A stretch of DNA of 64,000 nt from Fasciolopsis buskii (lineage: Eukaryota; Platyhelminthes; Trematoda; Plagiorchiida; Fasciolidae). Positions 47,672 through 58,264 of the stretch are shown here, piece after piece; position 1 is the first letter of the stretch, and the number at the start of each line of letters is the position of its first letter. The position numbers and the translations under genes were made by a program. The stretch is taken from positions 248,001-312,000 of the forward strand of contig LUCM01000674.1 in assembly GCA_008360955.1 (NCBI GenBank). Direction: 5' to 3'. Under the pieces are notes generated by a model. It did no database searches, had not been told where the DNA came from, and saw only the letters and a program-made list of their open reading frames with translations.

Positions 47672-48025
47672 GTTTTGATCGGCGTGTTTTATGGCGGGAA
47701 GAGTAAAACCTCTCTAGTTTCAGATTTTCTAAACGATTGCATTTCCGAACTGAATATGACAATGGGGATTAATATACAAGTTGGCACTAAATCTGTGATA
47801 TGTACTCTTTATTCCGTGATTTGCGATACACCTACACGGGCTTTCATTCGTCAAGTGAAGGGGGTTGACGGGTTACTTTGACTGTGATTGTTGGTTCCAA
47901 CTTGGATATTACTGTGATAAGCAGTTTTCTCGACAATGCTCCGTTAATTTTTAAATCGAAATTTGAATGTGAACGGCTTTTGCTTTCGAATTCGCAAGCC
48001 CATCATATCGAATGCAGAAAACTGG
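47672..48025 (+). pseudogene. DNA-transposon transposase-like fragment (EnSpm/CACTA-type suspected)
   Basis: The frame 47672-47880 reads VFYGGKSKTSLVSDFLNDCI, SELN, then LYSVICDTPTRAFIRQVKGVDG. A pattern YxGKSKP...DFLxxxxxEL...ICDxPARAFxxxxKGHxGxxxCxxC is typical of large animal transposon-derived proteins that resemble the tnp2/Transposase_21 type. After the Gly the frame shifts; CDCWFQLGYYCDK-like sequence follows in one frame and APLIFKSKFECE then QAHHIECRKL in another, with the conserved HH. The family name is from memory of the pattern and should be treated as tentative. It directly follows the Penelope-like remnant. Confidence 0.55.
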
Positions 48026-48119
48026 CGTGGATGATTATGAACGTAGCTGATCCAGGATCACGGAACAGCGAGAGAAATACCACTTCCACAAGAGGACTGG
48101 TATGCAACTGAGTCAGAGC

Positions 48120-49240
48120 CTTCATCTTTCGAAGTTGGTATGCCAGTCAAATGCGAAAGAGTGCCGGTTCATAAGAACAAGAATGCAATATAATAAATTG
48201 AAAATCGCAGTCCTTTTCATCGTTCAACTTCCTCCGGTCGTCGCTCGCTAACCCGCGGTTGTCGGTTTGTCATCACCAGACATCGTTTAGTAGCCTGGAT
48301 CTATTTTTAGCAGCTCCATGATTCGGGTTCGAATAAATCTTTGCGCTTTTGGACAATGTATGCCGTAAAAGTAAAACATCACGGATCAGTTGTGTCACCC
48401 AGCCATGTTGCTTTGTGAGCTAGTGGGAATATCATCATAACCAGTAAATTCAGTGGGTAAATGTCTGTTTGCTCCAACCCAGACCAGGATGGCTAAGGAG
48501 CAACTTGAAGCTAGTAAACGATGTTCTGCGGCTATTAATCCACCTTGATGAGACACTGAAGGATACAATATATCACAGTTCAATGGATAGGCGTTATCCA
48601 GCAGCATCTCCCAGGCAGGCAGGGTGTATAAATCTATGTGATTATCAATAATCGTACGACCTCCACGTGGAAATATCGATGTCTTGCTTAAAAAGACAAA
48701 GAACTAGTACATGGAGACAGTGATAGATCATTGGGCGAAAGCAAGGTTTTACATGTCTGGGGATGACGTTTTGCGCGGTCGATAACTGTCACGGCTTACA
48801 AACGTTAGGTGCAAACGGCTGTATTCTATCAAGACACAAAACCTATACAACCTTCTGCTTACAGATGCTTACAGACATTTGACAGAATCAACTCTAGAAA
48901 GACATCCGTTACCAAAAATTAGGCTATCCACGACGAATACTGAAAGAAAACGATTGAAAATTAACACCGAACGTTTGGATGCGCTGATTTTAAGAAAATA
49001 ATCGGTGAACTGAGTAAGAAATTCGAATCGTTTTCACTAAATTTGTAGGAATTAATTAGCACTGTCATTGCACTGCCAAAACATACTCTGTCTGGTTATT
49101 GCAGAATCTGCAACGGTAAGGCGGCAATCAAGTTATTAATGCGTAAGAAAGATGTGACGGAAGAGAACAACACTCGTGAATATGCCAGGGCTACAAAGTT
49201 TAATTTTGACTGACTCTGGTAAATTTAGAACAGACCAAAT
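48120..49240. other. No gene recognised
   Basis: Short frames only. Confidence 0.4.
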
Positions 49241-49244
49241 GTGA

Positions 49245-49345
49245 AAAATCGTCCACCTCGGGAAGGATTCGAATCCGCGTATGGATGGGACTGCGCATGT
49301 TGAATCATCTAAACTATCAGGCCAAGCCGTAGCTGCGTCCAACCA
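49245..49345 (-). mobile_element. tRNA-like SINE head, second family (candidate)
   Basis: On the minus strand an A-box-like tggcctgatagtttaga (about 49325-49309) is followed some 48 bases later by a B-box ggattcgaatcc (about 49275-49264). This is the layout of an internal RNA polymerase III promoter. No second copy was found in the window and the acceptor stem is not convincing, so a decayed SINE or a tRNA pseudogene are both possible. Confidence 0.45.
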
Positions 49346-49627
49346 TTTCACCTAAAGATCAATATGTGCATTACCATATTATGTGAACACACAGTGTCTC
49401 TGACGATGAACGTTTGGTAATTTGACTGCAGGAACAAGATTTCCCCGATGCGTGAAACGGCATTTGCCAAAAACTGTCCCGATCAACCTCACTGATCAGT
49501 CACGTCCAGAAAATCTGACGCTCAATTCTTCTAACTCATGATTATTAATGTGTTTTAATGTGTTTGGTTTGGTGGACGAAGCGGGAAAATGATGTATGAA
49601 GTAAGTTAATTTATTGTTTGGTGGAGA

Positions 49628-50074
49628 ATGGTACTGTTAAACAGATTGCTTGATAGAAAGAAAGTATTCACGGGCCACCAGCTTCCAATGCATTTATCGG
49701 GCGAAAAACCCTTAGGAAAGAAAGTTTCCGGATCCACAATTGCCTATTTTGCCGCATGCACACTTTGCACAAAGATTAGTACTAGATTTTTGTTTCGTTC
49801 ATCTAAGAAAATAATCAGTATTTGGGGTCTGGAGGCTTGTGAAAAAGCAAAACTACCAAGATTATTAGTAAACTCGTCCTCTTGGACCGAGTTTCCTCTT
49901 CTATGTGACTGCCGAATGTACTTCGAACCAACTATCTTCTATGATAACTGGTCACGTGAAAAGATTGATCAACTATTACTTATAGTTTTTCGGTTAGAAA
50001 TGGTACGCAACAGTGAAACAAAGAGGGGTAATTCTGGGTGCAAGCTAGAGCGAGTGGAATGTACAGAACACTGA
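49628..50074 (+). other. Unassigned 148-codon open frame
   Basis: An uninterrupted frame with natural-looking composition: basic start (MVLLNRLLDRKKVFTGHQ), a Cys-containing middle (YFAACTLCTKISTRFLFRSS), and WTEFPLLCDCRMYFEP near residue 90-105. No domain recognised. It lies 1.6 kb downstream of the transposase-like fragment on the same strand and could be a distal part of the same old transposon, or a host exon. Function unknown. Confidence 0.35.
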
Positions 50075-51740
50075 CACACTAGACAAAATAAGAAAAGTAT
50101 TCACTAAGAATATTTATTAGTATTATTATAAATATCAGCTGTGAGGCAAAAGGAAGACCTACTGGGCATAATTACGCGACATCTGTGCTTCCTCTTGAAT
50201 GAGTACCTATCCTGCAGGTAGCGTTTAAAATCATCGAGCCGAAGACAAAGGTGTGAAATGGTTTATGGTGCCTAATGTTTCTTTGTTCTCACTCGTAGCT
50301 TTGAGCGTATAATGATTCATGGAATTTCAGTGGTTTGAGATATCTCTTCTGGAGGTCGAAGAACGGTCGCAAAGATGAATACATTCGGTCTCAACACCAT
50401 CCAGAAAGAGATGCTTCGTTGCTGCTGATTACATGCTTCGACCCGCGTAAGTGTGACCGCGAGCAATGAATACACTCGGATAATGATGTAAATCATTAAG
50501 AATGTAAACCGAAATTTCGCCAAATGGTTGGTAAACACTGTGCTACCTAACGAATCGATTGACAACTAATGGAAACAGTTTTTTTCCTTCAACCTGTGTT
50601 CCTCTCATTGCTCATGTTTGATGCCACAGGCATACATTATTAGACTCAGGTGTTGTCATAACTCTACTGTGCACCGAAGAATTCATTTCTTGTATTAGGT
50701 TTAGACCGTCCATCATCAGCACCAAAATTATTCAGCCTCGTGTATTGTTTGTTTTGGTCGATCACGTCAGTTTCTACAGGTGGACACCATTACTTTTAAA
50801 CAGTATCAATTTGATAATTGCACAAAAGATGCTTAGTGTCACAGTCTTTGAACCTTACCCACCGAATGAATCTGCTTCAGAAAATGTCCGGTCTGATTAG
50901 TTGTTATCAACTTCAGTTGTCGCTTCGATGAGTTTACCAGTCAACCGACCGGTCAGCTGTCCCCGTATGAGCGCTGCCCCCAATTCAAGAACTCAATTCA
51001 AGTCAAGGGGTTTTTGCCAATAAATGTAGCTATCTCAGTGGCAGCGAGGCACTCCGTGTACTGGAGAATTTTCCTAAGCAGTTTTGCTACTTTCTTTCGG
51101 ATGCACATATGTTGTTGTTGTAATCTTCCCAACCAATCCATTTGAATACACAATTACTATTGGTTCGATAAATTCCTAAGATTACACAAAAGTTTTGCAA
51201 TTAGTTTCAAAAGGAACAATTTATTCTTGTCATTTTGTCACCCAGGAGGAACTGGCGTAATCATTTTCGTTAATATCTGCTTGAAAACAGTAATTTTGTA
51301 GCCTATTTACCGAGAGCCAGGACTGCACAGTACTGACCCATAGTTTGAGAGCCTTGTCCTACAATTTAAGCTTCGCGCATTGCAGTTTATTCGCATTCTA
51401 TCACCGTCCACCGGATTATTCACTCCACGGAAATTACAGCGCCAGAAGTTTCTGTTAGTATAACTAGCTCTTTAGTTCTGGGCTGGATATCGATCAACTG
51501 AGTGGCTCGAATAGACGGTTATGAAACAGATTGTCGCTAAATTAAGGTACAGCAAGCCCGGGAACTTTGATTTTTCAGCAGCATGTAAGAAAATATCGAC
51601 TGCAGAGGCAAAGAAATTTTGCTTTCTTCACTACCTGAGAATGTCAAACGGCAGTCAACTCTATCAGTCGCTACAAATTGATAAGGAGAAACCGATGGGC
51701 AAAGCAAAATAATTTGTGATCTAAGATCAATTCTCCACTG
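50075..51740. other. No gene recognised
   Basis: Short frames only. The 63-codon frame at 51521-51712 ends just before SINE copy B. Confidence 0.4.
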
Positions 51741-51743
51741 AGA

Positions 51744-51925
51744 CCGGCGGTGGCCAAACGGTAAGGTCGTGACGTTTGGACGAGAAGGTCGAAAGTTCGA
51801 AACCTGCCACCGCCGGTCAAATTCCCAACTTGGCATCCCTCTGCTAATCGCGGCCCCCTTCCTGAAAATTGATGTACATTGTTGTTTCATTACTAACGGA
51901 AGTGAAAGATAAATGACGAAAGAAA
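51744..51925 (+). mobile_element. tRNA-derived SINE, copy B
   Basis: Matches copy A at 43.2 kb over the whole length. The stem is longer here: 51742-51753 (gaccggcggtgg) pairs without mismatch with 51807-51818. A-box-like tggccaaacggtaagg is at about 51751-51766 and the B-box aagttcgaaacc at 51793-51804 is better preserved than in copy A. The tail (aagtgaaagataaatgac) is short. Confidence 0.8.
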
Positions 51926-54900
51926 ATAGAGTAGAAAATGTGGTTTACGGTGACTCTTGGCCATCCAGTCAACGTAAAATTATACTATTCGTAAGAACGT
52001 AGGTGAGAATTTTCTCTGAAGAGCAGTTTCTTGGTTTTACAAGCAGTATTCCCAGCTTTCAGCCAAATCTCGAAGGTTTCGGACTAATGGTATGAATCAA
52101 GCTTATTTTCTGGGCAAGCATACCTGAGTTTATCACTGATATGCTTGTGATACAAATTTCCAACTGAATATTCAAATTTGCATTCCTTCTTCTAACCTCA
52201 CTCTTTGAACGAATGACAACGGACCAGGAAACGTGAAAAATGCGTAGTTTGAAAGCTCAACAGTAGATTTGTCTACACTATCTACTGCGCTCAAAATCGA
52301 GAGCCCTGTCGACGGATGCATTTGCAGTAATGTATATTTCTAAACTTTCGGACACTGCTTCGTGAGATTAGTCCTGGAATCCAAAAGAAACTCTATTTTC
52401 CATGGCAATCCACTACCTTCTCAAATGTTTACTTATTCTGACGTCTGCGATTGTCATTGAGCATCAAAGTTTCTTGTTACCAGTTAAAATAAATAATCCC
52501 GTTAAATTGTCCACGATTGTCTTGGGTCGACGATGGCGCGCAGCAATGACTGCAAGCAACTGCGATATTCGATAACTACCGAGGAAGGCAATCACCCGGA
52601 ATGGGGTAAGAAACGGGTATAGGGAAATGCATTACAAAATATGGGCCGAGTCATGAAATTGCCAGCGGTAGGTCAGCTAATTTTCAGCTGAATCTGTAAC
52701 TAGTTTAATAAAGTTACCGAAACTCAGAGCCTCAATATGATGTCAAATAATCCCGGAAATGACAGTTAGGCGAGGCAGTAAAGCCAGTAATATTTCAGTT
52801 CAGTTCCAAATATATTGAGAACCACTTAATTGATGATAGTGTAAGTTGAAGCTTCAATAAAATGTTAGGGAAAACCAGAAACCATAATTTCACTAGAATA
52901 TCAATAATAAATTAACCTTAAATTGCACTGCTTCAGATATCCTTCCGTTTCATTGCACTATCATGCCCATAGTATTTTTAGAGAACCGTTTTTCAATTTC
53001 GCCGGTTGCGGTTCATTCCGAAATCCGCAGTAGTTTGTTGTAATTGTAAAGAATTTATCGCCATGCGGAATTGCTTGTCTGTTTCATTATCTGAGAGCCC
53101 ACCGACAGGAATAGAAACACGTTCATTCGCACACACAAATACAGATGCGCAGAGTACTATTTTCATTTGAAACCCACGAAGACAATGAACAACAGTTTTT
53201 CAATAACTAGGTGAATATTCTAGACTAAGGAGCCGAAGTCCAACGATAGAGGGTTAGTGATACGTGAGAGAACGGGAATTGGAGCAGATGTTCCCCGATG
53301 TGAACTTCATCTAAGTTACTTCTGAGCCTCAGCAATGATCACTGTTAGGTTTACAATTGTTCCTCTATTCGGACACAGTGGACCGTAGCAGGTGGGAGCG
53401 GGGTGTAGCAACGGGTGGAGAACGAGATGGACGGCCGTTGGCATGCCCCTAAGGACACTACTAGAAACATTATGGCCATTATGTCAAGAAAGAACGGGTC
53501 ACAAATTCAGGTCTGGTGAAATTAATGTGGACATCCACAAACAATGGTAAGCGTGTCGAGGAGTGAGGGACGGAACATGGTGGTGAATTTGAGAGTCACC
53601 AGGTGGTAGTCGATTGTCTGTAAACTGTGAAACTTTCTCTGGTAAAGAAACACGCATACGACCAAAACGGTCGCATGACACAGACAGACGCCCCATACAA
53701 AAACCAGAAAACGCATTCGGCCAGTGAATTCATACCGCCTCTGTCCATGAATGTCTACATGCACCAAGGAACAGCGAATCTGACTCTGCAACTTACATTC
53801 TATCTTTTGTTCAACCTGTCACCTCCACGAAAATTTTTATCTGAAGCTACTTAGTTAGCCTAATAGGTCCCACTTAGTCATGGGCTCATTCCGTCGTATG
53901 ACTAGTGCGGGCTATTCAGTCGGTTTGGAAGAGTAGAGAAAGACATCAAATTTAGAGGAAGACATAGGAGCCATTACGTAGTCCACTTATTGCGCTTTTG
54001 TATTCGTGTAATGAACGTCTGTGAGCGTTATGCTTGCATTTCAACCAAATGCATTAAAATGATGCAAGCTGAGCAAAAGTAGTTTAAGAAAATATTTGCA
54101 GAACTTTGAGATACTGGGGGATTGATCGAACCATGGACGGGACTTTGAAATTCTGCTTTCATCCCGCCCTCGTTAGCCGTTATCTGAGTCAGGTAGGGTT
54201 CACGTGATTCTTGTTCATGCTAATGCAGAAATAGAGCGTTGATGAAATTCGGATGGACTAGATGACTGAGTTCATGGTGTCAACTTCTGGATGAACCGTG
54301 GGTAAGCGGCTTTTCCATTCTAACTTCCGGATTCTTGTTCTGTCAATGAGCATCAAGAGAGTAAAACAAAATCTGTCTAGTTGATACTAGTTGTTGGCAA
54401 AATGTATTAAAGTCTTGTCCCGAATTATGCCATAGAAAACTGGATAAAAATAAACGTGAACAATAAGTAACTGACAAACAGGTGAACTTTCAGATGACTA
54501 ATTGCTACTTTACAAATAAAATTAATGAGTAACGTCTTTGAACAGTTGAATACCGCTTATAATTAACCCCTTAAGGAACACAAGAACTTCATGTTGAATT
54601 TTCATGCAAACTTACGTCCACATATATCGCCCAGAGCTGATTCTGTAAACCCATGAGACAGATCAAGGTTGGAAGGCGCTCAAACCTGTTTCTCCTCGAT
54701 TTCTAAGGTGTTGATCCACTCAGCATTTTGGAGTTTTGGTATGCATAGGTTAAAAAGACATTGAGCAACTGGTAATGCAAACAACATTTATTCAGAAAAA
54801 TTTAGATCAGTTTAGTAAGAAAAATTTGTCAAACTCATAAGGGATTCTGGCCGAAACACAAAAAACGTCTGACGAGAACACCATTGTAAAAGGGAAATAT

Positions 54901-55365
54901 TACGAGCTTTGTCTGTAAACAATTGTACAACATACTGGGGCGTGCTTGGGGTCCGACATCTTACGACATCATCAGACTCCAGGTTTTTAATTGGCTACCG
55001 GTCAGGATTGCCGGCCATCCAGTTCAATCAAAAATAAATCTGAGGTATCTTCTTATTTTAATCATGTCTTTGCTAAACTGACAGCAAGTGGAATAGTTAG
55101 AAACAGGTCAACAAGAAAGGATTTTATCGCAAAATTAAACTATTTCGGACTTTGGAGATACCGGAAGATTAGTAATGCTTGTGGAAATTAGAAAAAGTAA
55201 CAAACCAAAGTCGTCAGAATGTCGTGAATTCATGCGTGGAAGTACACATTCAATTTTCTTGTGTAATAATTGAAAGTGAAAACCCCAAAGAATCCTCCGG
55301 GAGTTGAGACCAAGGATGCAATTTAGCATTTTGTATGTCACAACGAAACTGCACCTTAACATGGC
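51926..55365. other. No gene recognised
   Basis: About 3.4 kb of A/T-rich sequence. The frames at 53499-53854 overlap on both strands and the 66-codon frame at 54991-55191 has no known motif. Confidence 0.4.
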
Positions 55366-55369
55366 GTGA

Positions 55370-57696
55370 CGGCCTGCGTGCCTCCATGATCCAACGGGCT
55401 ATACAGGTTGGTTTATCTCAAGCCGAAGATCAAATCCTGCCTGGAAGGTCAATGGGTAGAGGCCTGACGAAGTAGTCTCCTGGTCCTCCAAGTCGAGGGT
55501 TGGTCTGAGTTATCAGCTCAGTCGGAAAAATGAGTAGGAGAATAACTGACCCAAGTAGATAGGCTTGCAATCAGCTATGCCCCGCTGCCTTGTAGTCAGG
55601 TTCTTCTCAGAACCAAAGGCTGTATTCCCTAGCAGTACCCGTCCATCAATTCCCATGAGTTAAACGCCTGCAAATAATTCCATACTGCATCGGTCGTCGC
55701 ACAGGATAATCAGGACCGCGCTGCCCATTGCATTGAGCGGGGTGGGGATGGGTCGTGATAAGTATGCTACTGCTCAGAGTTCCCTCTCTTTTATTCAATC
55801 TGTCTCTTCTGTCTCCAACCCAATCTGTCTGCCCCTTCTGCCTACCTATTGTATCTCCATTGCTAACACGCCCAATACTCTCAACGGTTCATTGTCAGAT
55901 AGTTTAGTAAGTGGTTTTTAGTCTGCTAGCTCATATCTTCTAAAGCCTCGTCAGCCTCTGAATCTGGGTTCCTTCAATGTGCACACTAATGCAGGTGGGC
56001 CAGCAGGCGTGTTTAGCTCTGACAGTAGACTCATTTTCGATTCATGTTTGCTGCGTACGTGAAACACGAATTCAGGATTCGAGTAGAGTAATTCAGTTGA
56101 CTGCACCAAACGTCTCGTCAAGATATTTCATGCACGACTCAGGAGACGAAGCAGCTCAAGCTATGGGTCAACATGGAGTAGGGATAGTCTTAAGTGTTAA
56201 AGCCGAAGCAGCCCTTTTAGACCGGATCCCAGTCAATAGTCGCTGTGCACCATGAGACTGCAGGGATCAGTCGGCATCCGAAGAGATAGTAGTACTAAAT
56301 GCAGTTTATTTGTTCTCTCGGCAAACGCCCCAACAGATTGCACCCCTGACGAGTCATATGATGACCTCGTCACTCTTGATCGAAAGAGCAAGGCTCCGAC
56401 ACTATGGTGGTGGCAGGTGATTCTAATGCACAAGTTGGAAAACCGAGTGCATCGGAAGCTCGTTAAGGTTGGCGATGCGTCTTACCTGCTCAGCGAACAG
56501 ACAACGGAGAAGGACTTCCGCAGTTTTGTGCGTACAATGACTTATTTTCAGCTGCTACCAATTTTCGACACAGTTTGCGTCGCACGGCAACATGGCGCTT
56601 TAACTTGACAGGTACTTTTAGTCAGATTGACTATATCGCAGTTAGCTACCGTTGGCGCGGTTTTCTGTCCAGAACTGTAAATCATACTGGACCACGTACG
56701 TCGAATCGGACCATGTGTTAGTCTCACAGCGATTTTTGCTGCAGCTCAACGGCCATCGAAGCAGGCCACAAACCCGATTGGCTGTCGAACTTTTATCTGA
56801 CTGGGCTGTTCGCGACAGCTACGAACAGAATCTATCCGAGGAACTAAGAACTCCGACGAATAGCAATGTAGACGAGCGATGCGACGAATTCAAGCAGACG
56901 AGGCATTTATCAGCAGATTTCGCTTGTGGTCCCAGATCTACCGTTCATCAAAGACACTGAATCTTGCAAAGGTCCCTGCGTCTAATGGAGCGAAAAAGCC
57001 AGCTCCATAACTGCAAGAAAGTGAATAAGATGCGTCGACATTTGACGATAAGCCTTAGGAATGGCCGCGAAAACTGGTGGGTTAAAGTAGCCGAAGAGAT
57101 GGAAGTGGCGTCCGCTTCAGGTAACAGTCAAAGAGTGTTTAAGCTTATGCGCGGCAGCGGTGGGCGGTGAACTTCGGTTAGTGAAGTCGTGTGCGATAAG
57201 AATGGAGAGCTTATCCATGGTAGACAGGAAAGACTGGACCATTGGGCAGAACATTTCAAGGATCACTTTAACTGGCCACACGCTAGCGTATTTAGTTCGA
57301 CGTCTGGAGCTGCGGATCCTTGGGCGGTGTCCGTTGGGCCCCCAACGGAAGTGGAGGTGCAGTCGAATATTCGGCTTCTGAAGAGGGGAAAAGCAGCCGG
57401 TCCCGACGACCTTCCCCCAGTTTTTTTTCAAATTGGGTGGAGAAGTGCTGATGAAATCATTTACCTCCTTGCTTCGTGATATTTGGAACGAGGAACGCAT
57501 CCCGCTATCGTGGGGTGAGTCACTGATTGTGCCCATCTTCAAGAAGGGTACACGGAGTGACTGCAGCAATCATCGTGAGATTAGTTTAATTCCGATAGTT
57601 ACTAAGGTGTTAGCTTCGATAATGCTACGCCGTTTGACACCGATTCGCGAGAGTAATATCCGCGAACAACAGGCCGGATTTCGGCCAGGTCGAGGT
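55370..57696 (+). mobile_element. RTE-clade non-LTR retrotransposon, copy 1 (5' part)
   Basis: A 5' leader (about 55370-55960, with gatccaacgggctataca and aggcctgacgaagtagtctc blocks that recall leaders of fluke RTE elements) is followed by the endonuclease (55960-56750), a central region (56750-57400) and the first RT blocks (57400-57696). It stops abruptly at the single N at 57697, exactly inside the GFRPGRG block. Copy 2 at 58265-60200 overlaps its last 500 bases. Confidence 0.85.
55960..57696 (+). pseudogene. RTE endonuclease and RT start, copy 1
   Basis: The frame shows GSFNV (catalytic Asn), then TLMQVGQQACLALTVDSF and VCCVRETRIQD (catalytic Glu), GVGIVLS, SANAPTDCTPDE, VVAGDSNAQVGKPSASE (GDxN block) and FSQIDYIAVSYRWRG, then ESDHVLV (SDH block). 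All the blocks of the apurinic-type endonuclease are present, in several frames. The central region includes WWVKVAEEMEVASASGNSQRVFKL, then a HWAEHFKDHFNWP block, AAGPDDLPP, and the RT start NEERIPLSWGESLIVPIFKKGTRS. The coding sequence has at least four frameshifts and some stops, and lacks the catalytic RT box. Confidence 0.85.
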
Positions 57697-58262
57697 NTGT
57701 GTTTCCATCGTGCACATTTTGCAATTGTTTTGCTTGTTTTTGGAGGTTAGCATAAAGAGAACGAATTCTACAGAGACGTCATGCAACATTTACGCGACTG
57801 ACTTCGGTTCGGAACCATATCCTTCAGCACCTTCGACCAACAAAAATCTTCATCTCCTGGGCCCCAACCAGGAGTGCGGGAAGCACCGAACGATGCCAAA
57901 GCAGAAAATAACTTGGTATATGTTAGTAGTAGAAGATTGAATGTTTTCATGAAATGCTGTGCATCCATGGTTTCTTAATGGTGAGTTGAACTATGATATC
58001 ACATGGTGAATTATTTCAAAAGAAATTAACTTTCTGATGCATCTAAGTGAAGTTAAAGTCTGACCGTCAAATCGTTTCTTCCAGCCTTTCCCAGCACGTG
58101 GGAGAGTGCGCGAAAAGGTAGGAGATAGGCAGGCATACACGATATTTATCCAGGCCAACGAAGGCGACGTACAGTGATAATCTGGATCAGAGGACGACTG
58201 TCTTGCACCCAATACACGATGATCTACCTCGTCGTTGCTCACCCGATGTTCCTACCAGTCTA
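57697..58262 (-). repeat. Dispersed repeat R-C, copy 2, between two RTE copies
   Basis: After the single N at 57697 the sequence is no longer RTE. Blocks at 57924-58010 match 30760-30805 and 31155-31225. Copy 2 of the RTE element begins at about 58265. The remaining part (58050-58260) is not matched elsewhere in the window. Confidence 0.5.
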
Positions 58263-58264
58263 AA

